From Mycolicibacterium lutetiense (GTDB lineage: Bacteria; Actinomycetota; Actinomycetes; Mycobacteriales; Mycobacteriaceae), in assembly GCF_017876775.1 (NCBI RefSeq), contig NZ_JAGIOP010000001.1:1364001-1428000 (forward strand): 64,000 nt of DNA, given 5' to 3'. The notes under the pieces were generated by a model. That model saw nothing but the letters and a program-made list of their open reading frames with translations. It ran no database searches and was not told where the DNA came from. Position numbers and translations under genes: made by a program. Shown here piece after piece: positions 8,623-17,580 of the stretch. The stretch's first letter is position 1, and every line of letters starts with the position of its first letter.

Positions 8623-9555
8623 TTACAGCTCGTCCAAACCATCCAGGTCTGCTGGGGCTTTAATAGCCCTGGTCGGCGCGCCCTTTAATTCACGCTTGGC
8701 GATCCCGACCAGTGTGCCCGCCGGCGGGAACTCGACGATCGCGGCGCGCTCGGCGGCCTGGAAGCGGTCCCGGATGGTGGCGGAGCACAGATCCCAGCGC
8801 ACCGGCTTGGTCAGCTGGGCGACCAGCTTCTCCATGGCATCGGCAGCCGAGGTGACCGGCCGGCCGTCCGCGTTCGACAAGAGTGTCGCGGTGGGCTCAG
8901 AAGTTGTTACCTGCTCCACCGCGGCGGAGTACCCGTCCAGCGCGGAAGCCATGTACCGGGTGTGGAACGCGCCTGCGGTGGCCAGCTGACGGACGCGGGC
9001 CTTGGCCGGCGGATCCTCGGCGAGCTTCTCCAGGGCCGAGATCGCTCCGGCGGCCACGATCTGGCCGGCGGCATTGCGGTTGGCGGGGATCAGGTCGAGC
9101 GACTCCAGCCGGGCCAGAACCTCGGCCTCATCGCCGCCGAGCACCGCGGACATGCCGGTCGGCTCGACCGCGCAGGCCTTGGCCATCTCGGCGCCACGGG
9201 TGGCGGCCAGCTTGACCGCATCGTCGGCGGAGATGACGCCGGCAATGGCGTAGGCGGCGATCTCGCCGACGGAATGGCCCGCGACCAGCGTCTCGGCGGT
9301 CTCGGGCACACCGCGTTTGGTCAGTTCCTCATAGGCCAGCAGCGTGGCGGCCACCACCAGCGGCTGCGTCACCGCGGTGTCGGTGATCTCCTCAGCAGTG
9401 GCGGTCGTTCCCAGGCGCGCCAGATCCAGGCCGCTGATCTGCGACCACGTGGCGAGGCGGTCAGCTGCACCGGGCAGCTCCAGCCAAGGGGAGAGCATGC
9501 CGGGCGTCTGCGATCCCTGTCCGGGAGCGAGCAATGCGAGCACGGGTTGAGGCAC
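8623..9555 (-). CDS. fabD: Malonyl-CoA:ACP transacylase FabD
   Basis: 310 aa. Transfers malonate from malonyl-CoA to AcpM. N-terminal ALLAPGQGSQTPGML is the conserved first loop; the catalytic Ser is in VAGHSVGEIAAY (GHSVGE, near residue 95); AGAFHTRYM carries the catalytic His. GTG start at 9555, first gene of the FAS-II operon. The promoter region upstream holds a TTTTGT-N9-ACAAAA operator. Confidence 0.94.
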   Translation of the reverse strand: MPQPVLALLAPGQGSQTPGMLSPWLELPGAADRLATWSQISGLDLARLGTTATAEEITDTAVTQPLVVAATLLAYEELTKRGVPETAETLVAGHSVGEIAAYAIAGVISADDAVKLAATRGAEMAKACAVEPTGMSAVLGGDEAEVLARLESLDLIPANRNAAGQIVAAGAISALEKLAEDPPAKARVRQLATAGAFHTRYMASALDGYSAAVEQVTTSEPTATLLSNADGRPVTSAADAMEKLVAQLTKPVRWDLCSATIRDRFQAAERAAIVEFPPAGTLVGIAKRELKGAPTRAIKAPADLDGLDEL

Positions 9556-9582
9556 GTCATTAAGAGAACACTGTGAAGACGG

Positions 9583-9642
9583 TTTTGTGGGGTGTAAGAG
9601 ATTATGAACCTTGTCTTATGTTTTTGTAGGTTCCCCACAAAA
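9583..9642 (-). promoter_or_regulatory. FAS-II operon promoter with MabR-type operator
   Basis: 9622-9642 reads TTTTGT-N9-ACAAAA, which matches the MabR operator as I remember it from M. smegmatis. A further half-site TTTTGTGGGG at 9583-9592 is the exact reverse complement of CCCCACAAAA at 9633-9642, giving two 10-bp inverted copies 40 bp apart. On the minus strand CATAAT (9601-9606) is a plausible -10 for fabD, placing the operator over the -35 region and the distal half-site downstream of the start point. Confidence 0.72.
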
Positions 9643-9715
9643 GTGCACGTGATGCGACATTGCCTTCACCGGAGCGACATCTGTCACAGCTGCTCGGGCG
9701 TCGATCGGGTCCAGC

Positions 9716-10999
9716 TCAGACGCGTTGTCTGGCCGAATGTGCCGGGCGAATCGCCGGTATCACGATGGTTCCCGCAGCTGGCGTGTTCGGCTGGTAGGCC
9801 TGTTTGCTCAGTCTGCCGGCTGTCGAGGCCACACGCAGCACATAAGCGTCCCGCGGCACCGCAGGATCGCGGCCGGTGAAATCGCCGATCCGTTTCAGCC
9901 GGTAGCGCACCGTGTTTGGATGAACGAACAATTTGCGCGCACAAGCTTCGATAGCACCCCCGGAGTCCAAGAAGGCGTCCAGGGTCTCGGAGAGTGCCGG
10001 GCCGGCATCGGCCAACGGGCGCATGACCTCGCTCTCCAGTGCCGCGATGGCCGTCGTATCGCCCATCAGGGCCCGTTCGGGTAGTAGCTCGCGCGCGGCC
10101 ACCGGCCGGGGTGCGCCCGGCCAGCCGGCCACCGCGTTCATCCCGGAGATCGCCTCGGTGGCGCTGCGGTGCGCGGCCGTCAGCGTCGGCGAGGTCGGCC
10201 CGGTCACCACCGGGCCGTCGGCGAACACCGACAACAGGTCGGCCAGAAAGCGGTCGGTTGCTGAGAGCGTGCCGGACACGATCGCCACCAACCAGGTGCC
10301 GTGCACATCGGACAATGCCGTCCGGTCGTGGCGCTTCACGACGTCATGGATGTCGTCGCGGGCCAGATCCAACCGATCCGGACGCGGCAGGCCGACGATC
10401 ACCGTGGCCGGCGCGGTCGCATCCCAGTTCAGCGCCGCGGCCTGGGACTGCAACTCGGGCCCGGTATCGCCGCGCACCACGGCGTCGACGACATTGGCCT
10501 CCATCCGGAGGTCCCAGGCGCCACGGGCCTCGGCCTGGTCGGCGTAGGCGCTGGCGGCTGCAAACGCCAGGTCCCGGCTGTAGCGCAGGATGCCCGCGGT
10601 CAGCGCATTGAGCTGCTCCTCGGATCGGGCCAGCAGCGGCACCACCTCCTCGAAGAACTCCATCGAGGTCCGCACCATTTCGACCGACTGGCGCAGCGCG
10701 ATCCGGCGCCGCAGGTCCTGCGGCACCACTTCGAAGGCCTGGGCGGTATAGCTGACGTCGCTGGTCGGGTCCCGCATCCATTCGACGAAGTTGACCACGG
10801 CGGTCTGCACCACCAGCTGCACGCTGGCCCGCTGCGACGCGTCGAGATCATTGAAGAAGTCGAGACGTTCGGCCATGGCGTGTACCGCCTCGGTGGCCAG
10901 CCGGCCCGAATACTGCTTCAACCGGCGCAGCGTCGAGTCAGGCACGCTCGCAAGGACCTCGACCGTGGATTTCGGCGGAATGAACCGCTTGTCGACCAT
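9716..10999 (-). CDS. mabR: PucR/CdaR-type regulator of FAS-II (MabR-like)
   Basis: 427 aa. The C-terminal PucR-type helix-turn-helix is clear: EACARKLFVHPNTVRYRLKRI followed by FTGRDP. The middle region resembles the GGDEF-like CdaR domain (RPDRLDLARDDIHDVVKRHDR). The gene lies directly upstream of fabD on the same strand, as Rv2242 does, and a MabR-type operator is found in the gap between them. MabR is known to control the fas-II operon and to respond to long-chain acyl-CoA. Assignment rests on domain, position and operator together. The hairpin at 11049-11108 separates it from aceE. Confidence 0.87.
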   Translation of the reverse strand: MVDKRFIPPKSTVEVLASVPDSTLRRLKQYSGRLATEAVHAMAERLDFFNDLDASQRASVQLVVQTAVVNFVEWMRDPTSDVSYTAQAFEVVPQDLRRRIALRQSVEMVRTSMEFFEEVVPLLARSEEQLNALTAGILRYSRDLAFAAASAYADQAEARGAWDLRMEANVVDAVVRGDTGPELQSQAAALNWDATAPATVIVGLPRPDRLDLARDDIHDVVKRHDRTALSDVHGTWLVAIVSGTLSATDRFLADLLSVFADGPVVTGPTSPTLTAAHRSATEAISGMNAVAGWPGAPRPVAARELLPERALMGDTTAIAALESEVMRPLADAGPALSETLDAFLDSGGAIEACARKLFVHPNTVRYRLKRIGDFTGRDPAVPRDAYVLRVASTAGRLSKQAYQPNTPAAGTIVIPAIRPAHSARQRV

Positions 11000-11048
11000 C
11001 CCTAAAAGCTACGCCACTTTTCTGGTGGATTCCTCCAAGCGCTCCCCG

Positions 11049-11108
11049 GCGAGCAGACGCTTAGGTACCCGAAATGTCGAGATTCGGGGTACCTCGGCGT
11101 CTGCTCGC
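11049..11108 (-). terminator. aceE terminator hairpin with GCGAGCAGACGC outer arms
   Basis: Outer 12-nt arms at 11049-11060 and 11097-11108 are perfect complements, and inner 8-nt arms (11063-11070, 11087-11094; AGGTACCC/GGGTACCT) continue the stem after a 2-nt bulge. It starts 9 bp after the aceE stop and lies before mabR. The outer arm is shared with the glnA1 terminator at 49006-49065. Confidence 0.72.
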
Positions 11109-11117
11109 GCGGAGAAA

Positions 11118-13907
11118 CTAGGCGCTGCCGGTGTCGACGTAGGACACCGCGGCGGCGAACACGTCGTCGATCTTGTACTGCTTGGCCGCCGCGATGGCCA
11201 CCGACGGGTCGATCTCGCCGTCCCGCGCCAGCCCCTCCAGCGCCGCCACCACCACCGACTCGGCGTCGGTGTTGAAGAAACGCCGAGCCGCCGGTCGGGT
11301 GTCGGAGAAGCCGAAGCCGTCGGTACCCAACGTGATGTACGTGCCCGGGACCCACTGCCGGATCTGCTCGGGCACCGCACGCATCCAGTCCGACACCGCC
11401 ACCACCGGGCCGGCCGCATCGGCCAGCGCGCTGGTGACATGCGAGACGCGGGCCGGCTGATCGGGATGGCGCAGCCGGTGGCGCTCGATCTCCACGCCCT
11501 CCCGGTTGAGCTCGCCCCAGCTGGTCACCGACCACACATCGGCAGCCACGTCCCAGTCCGCGGCCAGCATGTCCGCCGCGCGCAGCGCCTCAGGCATCGA
11601 CACGCCCGACGCCAGGATCTGGGCGGTGTTCGTGCGTGGCTCGGGAGCCCGGCGGTAGCGGTACATACCGCGCAGCAAGGCCTCGGTGTCCAGGTTGGCC
11701 GGCTCTGCGGGCTGCACGTAGGGCTCGTTGTAGATCGTGATGTAGAAGTACACGCTCTCGGCGTGCTCTCCGTACATCCGCTGCAGACCGCTCTCGATGA
11801 TGTGGGCGACCTCGTAGGCGAACGCCGGGTCATAGGTCACCGCAGCCGGATTGGTCGATGCCAGCAGCAGCGAATGGCCGTCGGCGTGCTGCAGGCCCTC
11901 GCCGGTCAGCGTGGTGCGACCGGCCGTCGCCCCGAGCACGAAGCCCTTGGCCATCTGATCGGCCGCCGCCCACAGGCCGTCGCCGGTGCGCTGGAACCCG
12001 AACATCGAATAAAAGATGTAGATCGGGATCATCGGCTCGTTGTGGGTCGAGTACGACGTGCCCACCGCGGTGAACGACGCGGTCGAACCCGCCTCGTTGA
12101 TGCCCTCGTGCAGGATCTGGCCGATCTCGGATTCCTTGTAGGCCAGCATCAGTGCCGAGTCCACCGAGGTGTACAGCTGCCCGTTGCGGTTGTAGATCTT
12201 CAGGCTCGGGAACCACGAGTCCATGCCGAAGGTGCGAGCCTCGTCGGGGATGATCGGCACCAGGCGTGGGCCGATGTTCTTGTCCCGCAACAGTTCCTTG
12301 AACGTGCGCACCGTCGCCATGGTCGTGGCCACGGCCTGATTGCCGGAGCCCTTCTTCAGTGCCGCGTAGGCGTCGGCCGCGGGCAGCGCCAGCGGCGTGG
12401 TCTTGTTCCGACGGGCCGGGACGAACCCGCCCAGGGCACGGCGCCGGTCCAGCAGGTACCGGATCTCCGGGGTTTCCGGTCCCGGGTGGTAGTACGGCGG
12501 CAGGTAGGGGTCCTGCTCGAGCTGCTCATCGGTGATGGGCACCCGGGTGACGTCGCGGAAATCCTTGAGGTCTTGCAGCGCAAGCTTTTTCATCTGGTGC
12601 GTGGCGTTGCGGCCCTCGAAGTGGCTGCCCAGTGTGTAGCCCTTGATGGTCTTGGCCAGGATGATCGTCGGCTGACCCTTGTGCTCCATCGCGGCGCGGT
12701 AGGCGGCATACACCTTGCGGTAGTCGTGACCGCCGCGCTTGAGGTTCCAGATCTCCTGGTCGGTCATCGGCTGGACCAGGGCCTTGGTGCGCGGATCGCG
12801 CCCGAAGAAGTGGTCGCGCACGTAGGCGCCGTCGTTGGCCTTGTAGGTCTGGTAATCACCATCAGGCGTCGTATTCATCAAATTGACCAACGCGCCGTCA
12901 CGATCGGCGTGCAGCAGGGCATCCCACTCGCGGCCCCAGACCACCTTGATGACGTTCCAGCCGGCGCCGCGGAAGAACGACTCCAGCTCTTGAATGATCT
13001 TGCCGTTGCCGCGTACCGGGCCGTCCAGGCGTTGCAGGTTGCAGTTCACCACGAAGGTCAGGTTGTCGAGTGCCTCGTTGGCCGCCACCTGGATCAGGCC
13101 GCGGCTCTCCGGCTCATCCATCTCGCCGTCGCCGAGGAATGCCCACACGTGCTGATCGGAGGTGTCCTTGATGCCGCGGTCATGCAGGTAGTGGTTGAAC
13201 CGGGCCTGGTAGATCGCATTCATCGGACCCAGGCCCATCGACACCGTGGGGAATTCCCAGAAGTCGGGCATCAGGCGCGGATGCGGGTACGACGGCAGGC
13301 CGCCGCCGGGATGACTGTGCTCCTGTCGGAAACCATCCAGTTGGTCGGTCGTCAGGCGGCCTTCCAGGAAGGCGCGCGCGTAGATGCCGGGGGAGGCGTG
13401 CCCCTGGATGAAGACCTGGTCGCCGCCGCCCGGGTGGGACTTGCCGCGGAAGAAATGGTTGAACCCGACCTCATAGAGCGACGCCGACGACGCATACGTC
13501 GAGATATGCCCGCCCACACCGACTCCTGGGCGCTGGGCGCGGTGCACCATGATGGCCGCGTTCCACCGGATCCAGGCCCGGTAGCGGCGCTCGACGTCCT
13601 CGTCGCCGGGGAACCAGGGCTCCAGGTCGGTCGGGATGGTGTTGACGTAGTCGGTCGACGTCAATGCCGGAATCGCGACGCGCTTCTCGCGGGAACGTTC
13701 GAGCAGGCGCAGCATCAGGTACCGGGCTCGGGCCGGACCGGATCGCTCCAGCAACTCGTCGAACGACTCCAACCATTCTGCGGTCTCGTCGGTGTCGATA
13801 TCGGGAAGGTATGAGGCAACCCCCTCCCGGATGACCCGTACCCGGTCGGGTTCGGCTGTGGTAGAGGAGTTTTGGGCCAGATCCTGGCGCACGAACTCGG
13901 TGGTCAA
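11118..13907 (-). CDS. aceE: Pyruvate dehydrogenase E1 component AceE
   Basis: 929 aa homodimeric E1: thiamine-diphosphate-dependent decarboxylation of pyruvate and transfer of the acetyl group to the lipoyl E2. The ThDP site is [18 protein letters not shown] (GDG motif). [36 protein letters not shown] and the C-terminal transketolase-like part are typical of AceE. The start is TTG at 13907 with AAGGAG 6 nt upstream; the protein then begins [13 protein letters not shown] as in M. tuberculosis, so a 37-codon longer ORF is rejected. E2 (dlaT) is in this window at 54.6 kb, with the lipoate genes beside it. Confidence 0.94.
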   Translation of the reverse strand: MTTEFVRQDLAQNSSTTAEPDRVRVIREGVASYLPDIDTDETAEWLESFDELLERSGPARARYLMLRLLERSREKRVAIPALTSTDYVNTIPTDLEPWFPGDEDVERRYRAWIRWNAAIMVHRAQRPGVGVGGHISTYASSASLYEVGFNHFFRGKSHPGGGDQVFIQGHASPGIYARAFLEGRLTTDQLDGFRQEHSHPGGGLPSYPHPRLMPDFWEFPTVSMGLGPMNAIYQARFNHYLHDRGIKDTSDQHVWAFLGDGEMDEPESRGLIQVAANEALDNLTFVVNCNLQRLDGPVRGNGKIIQELESFFRGAGWNVIKVVWGREWDALLHADRDGALVNLMNTTPDGDYQTYKANDGAYVRDHFFGRDPRTKALVQPMTDQEIWNLKRGGHDYRKVYAAYRAAMEHKGQPTIILAKTIKGYTLGSHFEGRNATHQMKKLALQDLKDFRDVTRVPITDEQLEQDPYLPPYYHPGPETPEIRYLLDRRRALGGFVPARRNKTTPLALPAADAYAALKKGSGNQAVATTMATVRTFKELLRDKNIGPRLVPIIPDEARTFGMDSWFPSLKIYNRNGQLYTSVDSALMLAYKESEIGQILHEGINEAGSTASFTAVGTSYSTHNEPMIPIYIFYSMFGFQRTGDGLWAAADQMAKGFVLGATAGRTTLTGEGLQHADGHSLLLASTNPAAVTYDPAFAYEVAHIIESGLQRMYGEHAESVYFYITIYNEPYVQPAEPANLDTEALLRGMYRYRRAPEPRTNTAQILASGVSMPEALRAADMLAADWDVAADVWSVTSWGELNREGVEIERHRLRHPDQPARVSHVTSALADAAGPVVAVSDWMRAVPEQIRQWVPGTYITLGTDGFGFSDTRPAARRFFNTDAESVVVAALEGLARDGEIDPSVAIAAAKQYKIDDVFAAAVSYVDTGSA

Positions 13908-14052
13908 CTTCCGCTCCTTGTTAGGCGGTAACAACTGACGGTGCTTGTGGCACCTTCTATCGTCCACCCATCTTGCCGCCTCCGCGCCGCTGGGGGTGGC
14001 GGTGCGTAAGTTACCCATGAGTTGCCTTGTGAACCGGTAACGTCTGCAGATC

Positions 14053-14625
14053 GTGCCGGTTGATGGGCGGTTTGGGGCAAAGGCGAGGATCGCCGCGTCC
14101 GTACTGGGCGGTGCGGCGATGATCGCGATGGTCGTGGTGGGTTGTACGTCCGTTACCGGCGGTACCGCGCAGGGTGATCCGTCGGCCGCCCCCGTGTATC
14201 GGGCGTCGGTGAAGGCGTCGATCGAAGAATCCTCGTTGAGCTCGGTGACCCGAGAATCCGAACGTCAGGCCTCACTGACCACGCGCGCCGTGCACACCGT
14301 GTGCGAGGACCTCAGCACCTCCGCCGTCGACGCGGTGAATGCGGTCAACGGCTACGTCGAGGCGGTCAACAACGGTGGCGACACCGCCGCCAAGGCCGGC
14401 CCCGCGATCGACGGGCTCAACCGCAGCGCCGATCTGGTCGGTTCCGGCCTGTCCGACGCGCTGTCCCCGGATCTTCACGCCGCCCTGACCGAATGGATCG
14501 ACTCGGCGAGAGTCCTCGCCGCCGCGATTTCCGGCCATGTCGGCCCGGACCAGTTCAACTCCGCATCGCAGCGCTCGAACACCGCTCGAGAGAACGCATT
14601 GACCAGATGCGACAAGGCTTACTGA
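14053..14625 (+). CDS. Putative lipoprotein, unknown function
   Basis: 190 aa. Basic N-terminus (GRFGAKAR), hydrophobic stretch and lipobox VVVGC with Cys31 predict a lipid-anchored envelope protein. The rest is Ala/Ser/Asp-rich and probably helical, with no motif I recognise. GTG start; TAACGT lies 9 nt upstream and may be the -10 of a nearly leaderless mRNA. Divergent from aceE. It occupies the position of Rv2240c, but that relation is positional only. Confidence 0.72.
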   Translation: MPVDGRFGAKARIAASVLGGAAMIAMVVVGCTSVTGGTAQGDPSAAPVYRASVKASIEESSLSSVTRESERQASLTTRAVHTVCEDLSTSAVDAVNAVNGYVEAVNNGGDTAAKAGPAIDGLNRSADLVGSGLSDALSPDLHAALTEWIDSARVLAAAISGHVGPDQFNSASQRSNTARENALTRCDKAY

Positions 14626-14773
14626 CAGGTGAGCGGACAAACTCGCCCGCCGGACGCCCGCACTGATGCCTCGCCGTGCGACGATAGGACGCAACTCGCA
14701 TCGCGCAGGCGACTGAACGAGCGATGGTCAAAGTCTTGAGATAAGGCTCGAACAACGGTTAGGAGGACCGACG

Positions 14774-15208
14774 GTGGTCGCGGCGGGGACGGACTCAGGC
14801 CCGAACTACGCCCAGATACTGGGCATCCAGAAGGATCAGATAGTCCAGGAACTGGGTTGGGACGAGGATAGCGACGACGACATCCGGGTCGACATCGAAG
14901 AAGCGTGTGGCTCAGAGCTGCTCGACGAAGATTCGGACGAAGTCGTCGACGTGGTTTTGCTCTGGTGGCGGGACGACGACGGGGATCTCGTCGATCGACT
15001 CATGGACGCCATCACTCCACTCGCCGAGGACGGCGTGATCTGGGTGGTGACGCCGAAAACCGGTAAATCCGGGCACGTGCTGCCCGCAGAGATCGCCGAA
15101 TCGGCGCCGACGGCCGGGTTGATGCAGACCTCGTCGGCCAAGTTGGGGGACTGGACGGCGAGCCGCTTGGTGCAGCCGAAATCGAAGGCAGCGGGAAAAC
15201 GGGGATAG
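14774..15208 (+). CDS. DUF3052 family protein
   Basis: 144 aa conserved actinobacterial protein of unknown function. It is strongly acidic in the first half (ELGWDEDSDDDIRVDIEEACG) and has a basic tail (KSKAAGKRG). GTG start with AGGAGG upstream. Its TAG stop shares one base with the GTG start of ahpE, so the two are translated together. Positional counterpart of Rv2239c; the fixed pairing with a peroxiredoxin suggests, without proof, a link to oxidative stress. Confidence 0.82.
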   Translation: MVAAGTDSGPNYAQILGIQKDQIVQELGWDEDSDDDIRVDIEEACGSELLDEDSDEVVDVVLLWWRDDDGDLVDRLMDAITPLAEDGVIWVVTPKTGKSGHVLPAEIAESAPTAGLMQTSSAKLGDWTASRLVQPKSKAAGKRG

Positions 15209-15669
15209 TGCTCGCTGTCGGTGCCTCGGCGCCCGATTTCACGCTCCGGGACCAGAACGGCAGGCCGGTCACGCTCAGCGCGTACCGCGGTGTCAAGGAC
15301 GTGCTGCTGGTGTTCTTTCCGTTGGCGTTCACCGGCGTATGCGAAGGCGAACTCGGAGAGATCCGCGACAAGCTGCCGCTGTACGAGAACGATGACACCG
15401 CGACCCTGACCATCTCGGTCGGCCCGCCTCCGACGCACAAGATCTGGTCCACCGAAAGTGGATTCCTGTTCCCGGTGCTCTCGGATTTCTGGCCGCACGG
15501 CGCGGTCAGCCAGTCCTACGGCGTGTTCAATTCCGATGCCGGATACCCGAACCGTGGCACATTCGTCGTCGACAAGACCGGCAAGATCCGCTTCGCCGAG
15601 ATGATGGACCCGGGTCAGGCACGAGATCAGGAAGTGTGGCGGGAGGCATTGGCGGCCTTACGGGCCTGA
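15208..15669 (+). CDS. ahpE: One-cysteine peroxiredoxin AhpE
   Basis: 153 aa thiol peroxidase that reduces hydrogen peroxide, organic peroxides and peroxynitrite. Peroxidatic Cys45 lies in FPLAFTGVCEGEL, the same position as in M. tuberculosis AhpE. No second conserved Cys is seen, fitting a 1-Cys enzyme that needs an external thiol such as mycoredoxin or mycothiol. The GTG start overlaps the DUF3052 stop by one base. Followed by a 64-bp gap and tRNA-Val. Confidence 0.92.
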   Translation: MLAVGASAPDFTLRDQNGRPVTLSAYRGVKDVLLVFFPLAFTGVCEGELGEIRDKLPLYENDDTATLTISVGPPPTHKIWSTESGFLFPVLSDFWPHGAVSQSYGVFNSDAGYPNRGTFVVDKTGKIRFAEMMDPGQARDQEVWREALAALRA

Positions 15670-15733
15670 GGAGGCTGTCAGTCTGTCCGGGATTTCCGGT
15701 CACGCCCCTGCGGCGTGTACCGTGCCTGCGACG

Positions 15734-15808
15734 GGGCGCGTAGCTCAGTGGTAGAGCTCTGGTTTTACACACCAGCGGTCGGCGGTTCGATACCGTCCGC
15801 GCCCACCA
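15734..15808 (+). tRNA. valV: tRNA-Val (anticodon TAC)
   Basis: 75 nt with a complete cloverleaf: acceptor GGGCGCG/CGCGCCC, D-arm GCTC/GAGC, anticodon stem CTGGT/ACCAG around loop TTTACAC giving anticodon TAC, T-arm around TTCGATA, and encoded CCA at the 3' end. tRNA genes are common insertion points, and the next genes form an accessory islet, but no attachment-site repeat was found. Confidence 0.95.
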
Positions 15809-15826
15809 AGTTCATCATCAGCCCGT

Positions 15827-15866
15827 CAGGCGGCTTTCAGTGCGGGACAACGGCTCAGGCCGCCTG
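15827..15866 (+). terminator. Possible tRNA-Val terminator hairpin
   Basis: CAGGCGGC (15827-15834) and GCCGCCTG (15859-15866) are perfect 8-bp complements with a 24-nt loop, 19 nt after the tRNA CCA. It may also act for the convergent small secreted-protein gene ending at 15901. Confidence 0.45.
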
Positions 15867-15900
15867 CGTCGCGATCAGAACGCTGTGGCTGTGGACAGCG

Positions 15901-16248
15901 TCACCCCTTGCAGTGCAGGTCGACGTAGACCGTGGTGTAGCGCGTCAGATTGCCCACCTGGCCGGCCGGTCCCCGGATGATCCAGTTGTGCTTGATGTCG
16001 TGGCCAGGACGCACTTTGGAGACGTTGCACTTATCCAACGACCCGGTGCCGACCTTGGCGACGATGACGTTGTAGCCGTCGGCCCGCAGTTGGTCGATGG
16101 TCTCTTGCGCGGACGGGTTCGACGGTGCGGCGACCGCGGGAGCGGCCACCATCAAGCCCAGGGCCGCTGCGCCTCCGAGAATCGCCGCTGCGCCTCCGAG
16201 AATCGCCGCAGCGCCTGTCACTCGGTTATATTGCGGTCCTTTCATCAT
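15901..16248 (-). CDS. Small secreted protein, unknown function
   Basis: 115 aa. A Sec signal peptide is clear: basic start, Ala/Gly-rich core with tandem AAAILGG units, and a cleavage site near APAVAA-APSNP. The mature part (about 75 residues) has two Cys, in DKCNVSKV and VDLHCKG, that could form a disulfide, as in many small exported mycobacterial proteins. Two in-frame ATGs (16248, 16245) follow an AAAGGTGG ribosome-binding sequence; the longer ORF start at 16323 has no such signal and is rejected. Function unknown; the nearest neighbour is the orphan response regulator transcribed in the same direction. Confidence 0.78.
   Translation of the reverse strand: MMKGPQYNRVTGAAAILGGAAAILGGAAALGLMVAAPAVAAPSNPSAQETIDQLRADGYNVIVAKVGTGSLDKCNVSKVRPGHDIKHNWIIRGPAGQVGNLTRYTTVYVDLHCKG
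16166..16217 (-). repeat. 21-bp tandem repeat inside the signal peptide (2.5 copies)
   Basis: Two identical 21-bp units (16166-16186, 16187-16207) and a partial third, each encoding Ala-Ala-Ala-Ile-Leu-Gly-Gly in the hydrophobic core of the signal peptide. In frame, so copy-number change would lengthen or shorten the core without a frameshift. Confidence 0.8.
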
Positions 16249-16468
16249 TGGAAACACCACCTTTCGAGTAGGTGAAATATCCTTCAGTCTAGGTTTGAAT
16301 AGAGGTGATATCGACCACCTCATATCGAAATCACATTATTTCACCGGACGGTACCCATGGAGAATTCATACGAATCGAATGGTCAATTCATAGAGGGCGC
16401 AGTGAAAACAATGGCCAGCGTCATATCTGTGCGCCGACGGCGGTCGACCTGAATTATGTTCTACGCTG
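16249..16468. other. AT-rich gap between response regulator 1 and the secreted-protein gene
   Basis: About 220 bp, clearly richer in A/T than the neighbourhood. It holds the promoter of the secreted-protein gene and the 3' end of the response regulator transcript. TCATATCGA at 16320-16328 recurs exactly at 17280-17288, upstream of response regulator 1. No gene was seen in it. Confidence 0.5.
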
Positions 16469-17239
16469 TCATTGGCCTGACCGCAGCATGTATCCGACTC
16501 CGCGAACGGTGTGGATGACCGGCGAATGGCCGGTGTCGATCTTCTTCCGCAGATATGAGATGTAGAGATCGACGATGCTCGACCGACCGTCGTATCCGTA
16601 ATTCCACACCCGGTCCAGAATCTCGGCGCGACTGAGCGCCCGGCGCGGGTTGCGCATCAAGTAGCGCAGCAGCTCGAACTCGGTGGCGGACAACGACACG
16701 GGTACCCCGTCACGCAACACCTCACGGCTGGCGTCGTCGAGCACCAGATCACCCACCTGTAGCGTTTCGACCTCGGGTGATGTCACGTCACCGGACCTGC
16801 CCAGCAGGCTGCGCAACCGCGCCACCAGCTCTTCGAGGCTGAACGGCTTGGTCATGTAGTCATCGGCTCCCGCCGCCAGCCCCGGTGTGCGGTTCATTAC
16901 CGAATCGCGGGCAGTGAGGAGCAAGGTCGGCGTATAGCTGTCGGACTCCCGGACGCGTCGCAGAACCTCCAGGACGTCGATATCGGGCAGCATGACGTCG
17001 AGCACCACGACATCTGGGTCGGTCTCATCGAAACTTCTGACAGCTTCCCGGCCGTTGCGTGCGACCTCCATCACCCAGCCCTCGTAGTGCAGGGCCATCT
17101 TCACGAGGTTGGCCAGCGCCGGCTCGTCGTCCACCAGCAGAACACGGATGGGTGAACCGTCGGCACGGTGGATGCGCGCCTGCTGACCGGGGACTGCCCC
17201 GTGGGGTCGCTGCACACCTGTGACAGACACCGACGTCAT
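16469..17239 (-). CDS. OmpR/PhoB-family response regulator 1 (orphan)
   Basis: 256 aa. Receiver domain with acidic pair Asp37/Asp38 (RVLLVDDEPALANLV), phosphoacceptor Asp81 (DVVVLDVMLPD), the T/S of LLTARDS and Lys in MTKPFS. The C-terminal winged helix includes SATEFELLRYLMRNP and SYLRKKIDTGHSPVIHTVRGVGYML. Start at 17239 gives MTSVSVTGVQ; the ORF runs 33 codons further but lacks initiation signals. No histidine kinase gene adjoins it. A close paralogue lies at 19856, on the far side of the SulP-carbonic anhydrase gene; both share the linker RADGSPIRVLLVDDEPAL. Confidence 0.88.
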   Translation of the reverse strand: MTSVSVTGVQRPHGAVPGQQARIHRADGSPIRVLLVDDEPALANLVKMALHYEGWVMEVARNGREAVRSFDETDPDVVVLDVMLPDIDVLEVLRRVRESDSYTPTLLLTARDSVMNRTPGLAAGADDYMTKPFSLEELVARLRSLLGRSGDVTSPEVETLQVGDLVLDDASREVLRDGVPVSLSATEFELLRYLMRNPRRALSRAEILDRVWNYGYDGRSSIVDLYISYLRKKIDTGHSPVIHTVRGVGYMLRSGQ

Positions 17240-17580
17240 GATTCTATTTTCCAGGCGACGGCTATCGCTGTCACCGAGGTCATATCGACTCCTAATGTGC
17301 GCAGCTCGCGATACGTTGAATGACGCGACGAACTGCATTCGAAGCGCAAATATTTGGGTTCCCTATGCGTCGGCCCGTATTGCTTGACGCCACTTTCCGA
17401 CGATAAATAGCCTGGTATTGGAAAACGGGTAAGCGATGATCGCCTACCCGCGGGTGAATTCGTTCGTGAATATTGCACAGCATTCTTTTGGTGTCGACCG
17501 CGCGGCGATGAAAAGCCGCCTCGCCGACGTTGCCGTTTCGGGTCTGATTCGGCGCCGACCATCGACCGAAGGAGCCTGCC
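17240..17580. promoter_or_regulatory. Divergent regulatory region with 25-bp palindrome (17426-17450)
   Basis: 341 bp between response regulator 1 and the SulP-carbonic anhydrase gene; no credible gene inside. The palindrome has arms CGGGTA and TACCCG at its ends, inner GCGAT/ATCGC, and is symmetric except for one base pair. It lies 130 bp before the transporter start and 187 bp before the regulator start, a good place for a dimeric regulator. A second copy of TCATATCGA is at 17280-17288. AGGAG (17570-17574) precedes the transporter start. Confidence 0.6.

Noticed and set aside
10791..13814. 1007-codon open frame antisense to aceE and mabR
   Set aside because: Crosses two genes with clear AceE and PucR domains on the other strand; composition is typical of a shadow frame.
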